Positions 1 to 6,644 of a stretch of DNA of 12,520 nt are shown one piece after another; the first letter of the stretch is position 1; the number at the start of each line of letters is the position of its first letter. Source of the DNA: Bauldia sp. (GTDB lineage Bacteria; Pseudomonadota; Alphaproteobacteria; Rhizobiales; Kaistiaceae); NCBI GenBank assembly GCA_020442095.1, contig JAGRKY010000316.1, forward strand, positions 1-12,520, written 5' to 3'. The position numbers were made by a program, and so were the translations under genes. Under the pieces are notes generated by a model. That model was not told where the DNA came from and made no database searches. It saw nothing but the letters and a program-made list of their open reading frames with translations.

Positions 1-160
1 TGACGATCATCACGTAGAGCGGGATCAGGAAGAACAGCGCCGAGACCAGCAGGAAGCAGTAGATGCCGAGGCGAGCAGGCGAGAAGCGGCGCGGCTTGAC
101 GCCGCTCGGCTCGACGCCGCGGCGGGCGGTGTATGTCATAGTCGCTTCGCCGGTGCTCAT
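1..160 (-). CDS. Sugar ABC transporter permease 2 (MalG/GtsC position), N-terminal fragment
   Basis: This is the first 53 codons of a gene that continues past the left edge of the window. The ATG at 160-158 overlaps the TGA of the upstream permease (159-157) in an ATGA arrangement, which implies translational coupling and a shared operon. The visible peptide starts MSTGEATMTYTARRG, has a basic cytoplasmic stretch (KPRRFSPARLG) and then enters a first membrane helix (IYCFLLVSALFFLIPLYVMI). That pattern is typical of the second inner-membrane permease of a carbohydrate importer. The diagnostic EAA loop lies outside the window, so the family assignment rests on this N-terminus and on the order binding protein, permease, permease. 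The ATPase of the transporter is not visible and could lie further left. Confidence 0.85.
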   Translation of the reverse strand, partial: MSTGEATMTYTARRGVEPSGVKPRRFSPARLGIYCFLLVSALFFLIPLYVMIV

Positions 161-1059
161 GCCGTTGCTCCCGCGGCAGCGCGACGTTTCCGGCGCAGCA
201 TGGCCAGTCCGCCGACTGCCAGCACGATCAGGATCGGGATCAGCATCATCGTGGCCGCGGCCATGCCCTGGCCGACATTCTGGCTGCTTGTGATCATCTG
301 GATGACGTAGACCGCCGGCATTTGGGTCGAGATGCCGGGCCCGCCCCCGGTCATCGCGATGATCAGGTCATAGACCCGCACGACGCTGACACATTGCAGG
401 ACGAAGGCGGTAGCGAGCGCACCGCGGATCATCGGCAGGGCGATGAAGAGATAGACCCGCCAGGTCGGGATGCCGTCGACCCTGGCGGCTTTCCAGATTT
501 CCGAATCGATGCCCCGCAGGCCGGCGAGCAGGATCGCCATCGTCACGCCCGAGCCCTGCCAGATGCCGCCAATGACCAGCCCGTAGATCGCTGTCTCGGG
601 ATCGACCAGCGGCGAGAAATGAAAGCTGGTCCAGCCGAGATTGTGGATCGTGTTCTCGATGCCGAGATTGGGATCGAGCATCCACTGCCAGATCAGGCCG
701 GTGACGATCAGCGACATGGCGAAGGGATAGAGGAAGATCGACCGGAAGAGATCCTCCTGCCGGATTCGCTGGTCCATGAAGACGGCGAGGAGATAGCCGA
801 AGACGAGACTGCAAACGATCAGCAGGACGCCGAAGATCCAGATGTTGTCGACCGCGACCAGCCAGCGATCGCTCGACCACAGGCGTCGGTATTGATCGAG
901 GCCGACCAGCTTGCTGCTCGGGAAGAGCTTGGAGTTGGTGAAGGACCAGAAGAAGGTGAACCCGATGCCGATGATGTAGACGCCGACACCAACCGCTATC
1001 ATCGGAAGCGTACCGATCACCGCCTGGATCTTGAATCGTCGTCGACGCGCCTCTGCCAT
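157..1059 (-). CDS. Sugar ABC transporter permease 1 (MalF/GtsB-like)
   Basis: A 300-aa inner-membrane permease of a binding-protein-dependent carbohydrate importer. It has a short basic N-terminus (MAEARRRRFK), a first membrane helix at about residues 12-38, and further hydrophobic segments near 72-95, 107-127, 160-182, 212-232 and 265-288. The EAA loop that contacts the ATPase is visible at about residues 185-208 (KAARVDGIPTWRVYLFIALP). The pieces FTNSKLFPS, DQRIRQE, SLIVTG and MTGGGPG resemble the GtsB family of glucose/mannose importers, recalled from family knowledge rather than aligned. It lies 190 bp downstream of the binding protein and overlaps permease 2. No strong Shine-Dalgarno precedes the ATG. 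The overlapping long ORFs in other frames are GC-driven shadows. Confidence 0.93.
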   Translation of the reverse strand: MAEARRRRFKIQAVIGTLPMIAVGVGVYIIGIGFTFFWSFTNSKLFPSSKLVGLDQYRRLWSSDRWLVAVDNIWIFGVLLIVCSLVFGYLLAVFMDQRIRQEDLFRSIFLYPFAMSLIVTGLIWQWMLDPNLGIENTIHNLGWTSFHFSPLVDPETAIYGLVIGGIWQGSGVTMAILLAGLRGIDSEIWKAARVDGIPTWRVYLFIALPMIRGALATAFVLQCVSVVRVYDLIIAMTGGGPGISTQMPAVYVIQMITSSQNVGQGMAAATMMLIPILIVLAVGGLAMLRRKRRAAAGATA

Positions 1060-1200
1060 GCTTCTGCCGCCCCGCCCGAAGCGAGAGCGTTCCCCCTCTA
1101 GTCTTTGTCTTTGTCCGGCGCGCCTGCCGGTGGCATCGCTTCACGATCCCGCCGGGACGCGCAAGGTGAACCGGGATTCCTGTGCCCGATGAAAGGTACG

Positions 1201-1234
1201 GGGTGCGCCGCCCGGATGACCGGACGGCGCACCC
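1201..1234 (-). promoter_or_regulatory. Intercistronic stem-loop between binding protein and permease genes
   Basis: A perfect 10-bp inverted repeat (GGGTGCGCCG at 1201-1210 with CGGCGCACCC at 1225-1234) encloses one C/A mismatch, a second 4-bp stem (CCGG 1212-1215 with CCGG 1220-1223) and an ATGA tetraloop. Read on the minus strand it begins 15 nt after the TAG of the binding-protein gene. No T-run follows, so it is more likely an mRNA-stabilising or attenuating hairpin than a full intrinsic terminator. In sugar ABC operons such hairpins are known to keep binding-protein mRNA in excess of permease mRNA. The rest of the 190-bp gap shows no gene. Confidence 0.7.
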
Positions 1235-1249
1235 GCGATCCGTTGCCGC

Positions 1250-2506
1250 CTAGCTGGCGTTTTCCAGGATCTCGACCCAGCGGGCCTGAGCATCCTCGGC
1301 AGTCATCGAGTCGTCCGACCAGTACTGCGTAACGAGCGAATTCAGCTCGTTGTTGGTGTCCTCGGTGGTCAGGCGCTGGACGCCGGTCGCGATCTTGGCA
1401 GGATCCTCGACCGCCTTCAGGGCCTTCTGCATGCAGGGATCGGCGGTCGCCATGTCGACGTCGCCGCGAACCGGCATCGAGCCTTTCTTGTTGTTGAAGG
1501 CGACCTGGACCTCGGGGCTGATCAGCAGCGCCGCAAGACGCTTCTGCGCGGCTTCGACCTCGGGGTCATCCTGCTTGAAGAAGACGATCACGTCGCCGTC
1601 AGTGCTGACGATCGGCTGATCTTCGTTGAGCCCGATCATGCAGCCGAAGTCCTCGACGCCGGTCATCCCCGCGGCGGCGAATTCGCCGCGAGCCCAGTCG
1701 CCCATGATCTGCAGTCCGGCCTTGCCGGTGATCACCAGGTTGGTCGTGTCATTCCAGTTGCGGTTGGCATAACCCTCGTCGGTATATTGCTTGAGCGCCT
1801 TGAAGTTCTGCAGGGCCTTCAGCATGTTGGCACTGCCGGCGATCTCGGTGTCCTTGTCACGATACATCTGGTCGCGCTCCTCGATGCCGAGGGCTGCGAG
1901 AAGGATCTGATCGAAGGCGCCCTTGATCTGCCAGCCGTTGCCGTCGCCGCCGATCGCCATCGGGATGATGCCGGCTTCCTGCAGCTTGGGTGCGGCCGCC
2001 ACGAACTCATCGAAATTCTTCGGGTTCGGCACGCCGGCCTTGGCGAAGGCCTCTGTGGAGTACCAGCCCCAGGGCCACGAGTGGATGTTCACCGGCACGC
2101 AATACCAGTGGCCATCGACCAGGCAGGCGCTCTGGATGCGCTGCGGACGGATGACCCCGGCCCAGTCGCCCGCCTCCGCGACATCGTCGAGCTGCAGCAG
2201 GAGGCCGCCGGCGATCAGCTCTTCGTACTGACGACCAGGGTTGAACTGCGCCGCGCCGGGCGGATCGCCGCCGAGCGCACGCTGCATGACCGTGGCGCGC
2301 GCCGTTTCACCGAGCGCGATGGCGCTGTCGACCCAGTGGTCGCCCTGTCCATCATTGTCGAAAGCCTTGGCGAATTCGTTCACCGCGGCCGATTCGCCTT
2401 TCGAGGTCCACCAGTGGATCACCTCGAGGTCGGTCGCCAGCGCCGGCCCGCTAACCAGAGCGGCCAGAGCAGTCGCGCCGAGCAAACTTGTGACGAAAGT
2501 CTTCAT
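1250..2506 (-). CDS. Periplasmic sugar-binding protein of an ABC importer (GtsA-like)
   Basis: A 418-aa extracellular solute-binding protein (family 1). Residues 1-24 form a Sec signal peptide with an AxA site (ALA before T25) and no lipobox Cys, so the product should be soluble in the periplasm. The mature protein starts with LEVIHWWTSKGES, followed by GGDPPGAAQFNPG, VPVNIH (137-142), GDWARGEF and NKKGSMPVRGDVD. These are landmarks of the GtsA/Thermus glucose-binding-protein group, which binds glucose, galactose or mannose. After VPVNIH the sequence SWPWGWY differs from what I recall for GtsA (Arg at the first position), so the ligand may differ. The start is supported by GGAGG (2517-2513) six nt before the ATG. 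It is the first gene of the operon, divergent from the LacI gene and controlled by the operator region at 2590-2677. Confidence 0.93.
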   Translation of the reverse strand: MKTFVTSLLGATALAALVSGPALATDLEVIHWWTSKGESAAVNEFAKAFDNDGQGDHWVDSAIALGETARATVMQRALGGDPPGAAQFNPGRQYEELIAGGLLLQLDDVAEAGDWAGVIRPQRIQSACLVDGHWYCVPVNIHSWPWGWYSTEAFAKAGVPNPKNFDEFVAAAPKLQEAGIIPMAIGGDGNGWQIKGAFDQILLAALGIEERDQMYRDKDTEIAGSANMLKALQNFKALKQYTDEGYANRNWNDTTNLVITGKAGLQIMGDWARGEFAAAGMTGVEDFGCMIGLNEDQPIVSTDGDVIVFFKQDDPEVEAAQKRLAALLISPEVQVAFNNKKGSMPVRGDVDMATADPCMQKALKAVEDPAKIATGVQRLTTEDTNNELNSLVTQYWSDDSMTAEDAQARWVEILENAS

Positions 2507-2589
2507 TCCCTTCCTCCCTTTGTAAAACTCAAGCGTTTTTGCAGTGCACCATGACGATCACAGGAACATCCTCCCGATGTTCGTAAGGC

Positions 2590-2603
2590 TGTAATCGTTT
2601 ACA
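2590..2603. promoter_or_regulatory. LacI-family operator 1
   Basis: TGTAATCGTTTACA matches the symmetric LacI/GalR-type pattern TGTAAACGTTTACA at 13 of 14 positions and has the central CG. It lies just downstream of the proposed -10 of the transporter promoter, around the expected transcription start, where bound repressor would block initiation. Its centre is 74 bp from that of operator 2. Confidence 0.75.
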
Positions 2604-2606
2604 TCA

Positions 2607-2634
2607 ACAGTATGGAAAGACGATCAGTTGTCAA
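2607..2634 (-). promoter_or_regulatory. Candidate promoter of the sugar transporter operon
   Basis: On the minus strand there is a perfect -35 hexamer TTGACA (2634-2629), a 16-nt spacer and a weak -10 TACTGT (2612-2607). Transcription would begin near 2600, inside operator 1, leaving a leader of about 95 nt before the binding-protein ATG. The weak -10 is the main doubt. The location between two operators fits LacI-type repression. Confidence 0.5.
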
Positions 2635-2663
2635 CTCCTCAAAAGCAATCTCGAAAATCAAGT

Positions 2664-2677
2664 TGAAAACGTTTACA
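2664..2677. promoter_or_regulatory. LacI-family operator 2
   Basis: TGAAAACGTTTACA matches TGTAAACGTTTACA at 13 of 14 positions. It lies about 30 bp upstream of the transporter -35 and 92 bp before the LacI-family start codon. It overlaps a TTGAAA hexamer (2663-2668) that could be part of the regulator's own promoter. The site could therefore mediate autoregulation, or DNA looping with operator 1 about seven helical turns away. Confidence 0.72.
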
Positions 2678-2768
2678 TAAATTCATGACTCGGCCAAACT
2701 AGCAGGCTCCATTGCCGGTCGGAAATGATGTAAAAAGCCGCCGGAACGGCTGGAAACTGCGGAGAATC

Positions 2769-3887
2769 ATGAGCAAGCGAAACGGCAACGCCAAACCGTC
2801 ACGGCGCGCGACGATCCTCGACGTCGCAAAGCGCGCCGGTGTATCCACGGCGACGGTCAGCCGGACGCTGACCGACCCGGACCTCGTTGCCGAGCCGACC
2901 CGGAGCCACGTGGTCGCGGCGATCGCGGCGACCGGCTACACGCCGAACGCGACGGCGCGGAACCTGCGGGCGCAGTCGACCAAGATCGTCCTCTGCCTGC
3001 TGCCGGGACTCGGCCATTCCTTCTGGAGCGTCATCATCAACGCGGTCGAGGAAGTGCTCACCGAGGAAGGATATGGCGTCATCTTCGGCGACACGCGGAA
3101 CGACCCGGTTCGCGAGGCGCATTACGACCGCGTCGTCCGCGCGGGCCAGGTCGACGGCGTCCTGCTGTTCAACGGCAGGCTGCCTGGAACCGACTTTCTC
3201 CAGCTCAACAACAAATTGCCGATCACCCTGATCTCCAACGACATTCCGTCGAGCGGCCTGCCCGTCTTCGAAGTCGACAACCGCGACTCCGCCAGGGCGA
3301 TGACCGAGTATCTGATCGCCGGCGGCCACCGCCGCATCGCCCATATCACCGGGACCGAGGGAAACGTCGAGACGGGCGAGCGGATAAAGGGCTATCGCGA
3401 CGGCCTGACCGCCGCCGGCATTCCGGTCGAGAACAGCCTGATCTGGCAGGGCGCCTTCAGTTTCGAGGCAGGGATGGAGGCGGCGCAACGGTTTCTCGGG
3501 CTCGGCGCCAAACGGCCGACCGCGGTCTTCGCCGCGAGCGACGAGATGGCGATCGGCTTCATCAAGACCGTCAAGGATGCCGGGATCGACGTTCCCGGCG
3601 ACGTATCGGTGGCCGGCTTCGACGGTATCGAATATTCGGCCATCTACAATCCGGCATTGACCACCGTGATCCAGCCGCGGACGGAAATCGGGCGCCTTGG
3701 GGCGGAGAACCTGGTCGCCCGCATGTCCGGGCGGCAGCCGGCGCTGGCCGGAGCGCGGCTGCCTTGCACGCTCGCCATCCGCGACAGCGTCGCGCCGCTC
3801 GATGCGTCCCGGAGGAAGCCGCCGGCCCGGCAACGACGGCGGAGCGGCAGCCCGGCGGAGGAGCCGGAGCGCGCCGACTCCCGATGA
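2769..3887 (+). CDS. LacI/GalR-family transcriptional regulator
   Basis: A 372-aa sugar-responsive DNA-binding protein. The N-terminal helix-turn-helix (about residues 14-36, TILDVAKRAGVSTATVSRTL) is followed by GYTPNATARNLRAQST, the hinge helix that enters the minor groove at the central CG. The periplasmic-binding-protein-like effector domain spans about 73-345, with the family landmarks EVDNRDSARAMTEYL, GHRRIAHI and VSVAGFDGIEYS. The ATG at 2769 is preferred over an in-frame TTG at 2712 because GGAG (2761-2764) sits just before it and the HTH then starts at the usual distance. The last 25 or so residues are an Arg/Pro-rich tail beyond the normal family end. It is divergent from the transporter genes and flanked by two matching operators, so it most likely represses that operon. 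The inducer cannot be read from sequence. Confidence 0.92.
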   Translation: MSKRNGNAKPSRRATILDVAKRAGVSTATVSRTLTDPDLVAEPTRSHVVAAIAATGYTPNATARNLRAQSTKIVLCLLPGLGHSFWSVIINAVEEVLTEEGYGVIFGDTRNDPVREAHYDRVVRAGQVDGVLLFNGRLPGTDFLQLNNKLPITLISNDIPSSGLPVFEVDNRDSARAMTEYLIAGGHRRIAHITGTEGNVETGERIKGYRDGLTAAGIPVENSLIWQGAFSFEAGMEAAQRFLGLGAKRPTAVFAASDEMAIGFIKTVKDAGIDVPGDVSVAGFDGIEYSAIYNPALTTVIQPRTEIGRLGAENLVARMSGRQPALAGARLPCTLAIRDSVAPLDASRRKPPARQRRRSGSPAEEPERADSR

Positions 3888-3902
3888 CAGCGGCCGCCTG
3901 CG

Positions 3903-4301
3903 TCAGGCAGTGCCGATCGTAAGTCCGACGAGGATGCCGGCGATGGCGATATAGGTCAGGTGGTGGACGAGTTGGTCGGCACCGATCGCCCACCAGAATT
4001 TCGCATCGGAGACCTCGTAGCCGGCCTGCCGGATGAAGTTCGCCTTGGCCCAGTCGGTATGATAGTGGATCAGGAATTCCACCACGACGATGGCCGCGCC
4101 GAGGAAGAGGGTCGGCGTCACCGCGATGAAGGCGAAGAGCGTTCCGGCGGCCTGGATGCCGGAATGGAGAATGCCGCCGGGATGGCCGTATTTTCCCTTG
4201 TTGTTCAGCTGGTAGGACGTCTGCAGGGGATAGTCGCAGACGAAGTGCTTGACCTCGAGGATGGTCATCACGACCAGCAGTGCGGCAAACGGATTGGTCA
4301 C
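3903..4301 (-). CDS. DUF3307-type small integral membrane protein
   Basis: About 132 aa from a GTG at 4301 with a G-rich SD-like stretch (AATCGGGGG) some nine nt upstream. A longer in-frame ATG at 4424 would add 41 residues of non-family-like sequence. Three to four hydrophobic helices carry an unusual set of polar residues: H19, D23 and Q27 (HFVCDYPLQ), H40 and H46, then E75, H79, D83 and K86 (EFLIHYHTDWAK), and D109, Q110, H113 and H114 (DQLVHH). This pattern matches my recollection of the DUF3307 family, whose function is unknown to me. Its stop lies only 15 bp from that of the convergent LacI gene, and it begins 92 bp after the cyclase-like gene on the same strand, so the two may be co-transcribed. 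Confidence 0.82.
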   Translation of the reverse strand: MTNPFAALLVVMTILEVKHFVCDYPLQTSYQLNNKGKYGHPGGILHSGIQAAGTLFAFIAVTPTLFLGAAIVVVEFLIHYHTDWAKANFIRQAGYEVSDAKFWWAIGADQLVHHLTYIAIAGILVGLTIGTA

Positions 4302-4393
4302 CTCGGAATTCCCCCGATTCTCATCCCCCGACTCGCCGCGATGCCAGTGTGCCAGCCGGCGAAGGATTTCGATATGGCGTCCGTCACACTGTC

Positions 4394-6499
4394 CTATCCG
4401 CGCGTCGCATCGGCGCCGTCCCACTCCGGTGGCGGGGGGATTTCCCGGCAGGTGGCGATCCGGCTGCGATAGAGGCTGTAGAGCGTCAGCAGCGCCTCGA
4501 TGCGAAAGCCGAGGCAGTGCGCTAGGGCTGCCTCCGCACCGTCCCAGTCCCGATCGCGATAGCAGGCGATCATCGCCGCATGCGCCGGCGCGAGATGGGC
4601 GAAAACCTGGTCCGCCTCCTCGATCACGCCGGCAAGCGTGAAGAGGCGGATCGGACGGCCGCGCCCGTTGACCCGGACGAGGTCGAGTTCGAGCAGGCGC
4701 GGTTCCTCGACCAGCGCCGCCGTCGCGTCGTCGATGACGACGCCGACGCCATAGACCTCCGAAAGCTGCTGCAGGTGCTCGGACAGGCCGACGCCCTCGC
4801 CGAGCGCCAGGTAGGCCGGCCGGTCACCGGCGTCGAGGCGGCCGACGCAGCAATTGCCGGTGGCAATGCCGATGCCGACCCTGGTCCCTCCCGCCACGCC
4901 GCGATCCATCCGCCTCACCTCGCCGAGAATCCTCGCCGCTGCCCGGCAGGCATTGACCGCATGCAGCTCGTCGTCGAGCGGCGCATTCCAGAAAGCGAGC
5001 AGCGTGTCCCCCGCATTCAACGACAGCATGCCGTGATTGGCGTGGATCGCGCCGACCATCGGCGCGTTGACGGCGCCGACGAAGGAGACGAGGTCCTTCG
5101 CCTCGCGTTGGGCGGCGATCGCAGCGAAGTTCCTGATCGCGCAATGCATCAGCGTCAGTTCGCGGGTCTCGCCATCGAGGACCAGCCGGCCGGGATGCCT
5201 GAGCACCGCGTCGACCATGGCCGGCGGCATCGCGCCGCCGAAAGCAGCCCGGACCTCCGACCGCTGCACCTCCAGCCGATGATGGAGATAGAGCGCCGCC
5301 AGCCCGGCAAGCACCCAGATCGACAGGATCGGCCAGGTCGGATCGAAGACGAGCCCGAAATCGCGATAGGCGAACCAGCCCGCGGCCGCGATCGCGACCA
5401 CCGCGACCAGGCTCGCCGCCACCGCCGCGATCAGCCTCAGCCGCGGCAGGAGCCACGCGAGGAGAAGCCCGAGCAGGACGACGATCGCGATCTCGATCGC
5501 CACCGCTTCGCCGAGCCGCGTCACCGTCCTGCCCGACAGGATGTGCTCGATGGCCTCGGCCTGGAGCTCGACCCGCGGGATCGACGCTTCCAGCGGCGTC
5601 GCGACGAAATCGCCGGTCCCGGTCGCAGTGAGGCCGATGGCGACGATCCGGCCCTCGACCGCCGCCTTGACGTCGTCACCCTCGAGGATGCGCCAGGCGG
5701 GGATATAGGCCTGCGGATTCGATGGCCGGAGGTCGAGGCGCATGCTGCCGTCGGGATCCGTCGGCACGATGATGTCGCCGACCGTGATCCGGGTGAGACC
5801 CGGCGGGTGGCCGAGCGACAGGAAGCCGTCGCTGTCGGAGACCGCGAGCAGATACGCGTCGGCTCCTTGCGCGACGCGCAGGACTTCGAGCGCCAGCGCC
5901 GGCAGGATACGGGCGCCGATCCGCGACACGAGCGGCAGGCGATGGAGAAGACCGTCTTCCTCGGACCGCGGCGCCGTGGCGCCGAGCCCGGTAGCCACGC
6001 CATCGAGCACCGGGCCGTTGGCCTCGACATTGGCGAAGGACGGAATGAAGGGAAGCGGATCGCCGCCGCTCGCCGATATCTCCGCCTTGAGATCGGGGAC
6101 CGGGTCGTCGGTCGCAAGGTTGGTGGGTGCAAGCGGCAGCACCACCGGCGCGGAAGCGACCGCTTCCGCGAAGATCGAGCCGGTGTCGCCGGCATCCGGG
6201 AAGAGGATATCGAAGGCGACGACCGCCGGACCCTGCGCCACAACGTTGCGCAGAAGCTTCGCCATGACGTCGTCCGGCCACGGCCAGGCGCCGATACGCT
6301 CCACCGATGCATCGTCTATGGCGACGATCCTGACCGGCGTGTCCTGGTTATAGGCGGCGGGATGGAGGCGCTGATAAACATCGAAGGCGAGGAAGCGGAG
6401 CGCCTGCAGCGAGGACGGATCGGCCAGCCTGAGCGACACCGCGCCGAGCAGGACCGCCACAACGAGAAGCGGATAAAGCCATCCTGTCCGGATTTTCAT
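4394..6499 (-). CDS. CHASE2 sensor with degenerate class III adenylate/guanylate cyclase domain
   Basis: A 701-aa membrane protein; the ATG at 6499 directly precedes the first membrane helix (about 7-22). An extracytoplasmic CHASE2 domain occupies about 30-325, with the signature VAIDDASVERIGAWPWPDD and FDILFPDAGD. Three closely spaced membrane helices follow (about 333-410, VAIEIAIVVLLGLLLAWLL onward). A cytoplasmic cyclase homology domain occupies about 440-630 (TRELTLMHCAIRNF, GDTLLAFWNAPLDDELHA, RVGIGIATGNCCVG, LLELDLVRVNGRGRPIRLFTL). Compared with active cyclases, the first metal Asp is Ala454, the purine Lys is Leu494, the Asp/Thr selector is Glu568, the Asn is Gly571 and the Arg is His575. 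Only the second metal Asp (D498) remains. It is probably a non-catalytic sensor or regulator. The reading frame is intact with no stop or frameshift, so it is not an obvious pseudogene. Confidence 0.88.
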   Translation of the reverse strand: MKIRTGWLYPLLVVAVLLGAVSLRLADPSSLQALRFLAFDVYQRLHPAAYNQDTPVRIVAIDDASVERIGAWPWPDDVMAKLLRNVVAQGPAVVAFDILFPDAGDTGSIFAEAVASAPVVLPLAPTNLATDDPVPDLKAEISASGGDPLPFIPSFANVEANGPVLDGVATGLGATAPRSEEDGLLHRLPLVSRIGARILPALALEVLRVAQGADAYLLAVSDSDGFLSLGHPPGLTRITVGDIIVPTDPDGSMRLDLRPSNPQAYIPAWRILEGDDVKAAVEGRIVAIGLTATGTGDFVATPLEASIPRVELQAEAIEHILSGRTVTRLGEAVAIEIAIVVLLGLLLAWLLPRLRLIAAVAASLVAVVAIAAAGWFAYRDFGLVFDPTWPILSIWVLAGLAALYLHHRLEVQRSEVRAAFGGAMPPAMVDAVLRHPGRLVLDGETRELTLMHCAIRNFAAIAAQREAKDLVSFVGAVNAPMVGAIHANHGMLSLNAGDTLLAFWNAPLDDELHAVNACRAAARILGEVRRMDRGVAGGTRVGIGIATGNCCVGRLDAGDRPAYLALGEGVGLSEHLQQLSEVYGVGVVIDDATAALVEEPRLLELDLVRVNGRGRPIRLFTLAGVIEEADQVFAHLAPAHAAMIACYRDRDWDGAEAALAHCLGFRIEALLTLYSLYRSRIATCREIPPPPEWDGADATRG

Positions 6500-6644
6500 C
6501 CACCAGCCCCGACGTCTTCCGCATGTCGCATCGGAGTATCGCGGCGCGGCCACGGCGCTTCAACCGCTTTCCGTGCGCCGAAACCGGGAATGGGGGTAAA
6601 CTCCTCCGGACAACCGGCTGCACAGAGAAACGAAGGGATCGGCA

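Noticed and set aside
2528..2541. Possible third LacI operator around AAGCGTTTTT
   Set aside because: Only about half of the 14 consensus positions match; far weaker than the two sites at 2590 and 2664.
2712..2768. TTG start adding 19 residues to the LacI-family protein
   Set aside because: The ATG at 2769 has a Shine-Dalgarno and puts the HTH at the usual distance from the N-terminus.
3896..3908. Hairpin GCCTG-CGT-CAGGC between convergent LacI and DUF3307 genes
   Set aside because: Only 5 bp with a 3-nt loop, no T-run, and partly inside the DUF3307 coding end; not a supportable terminator.
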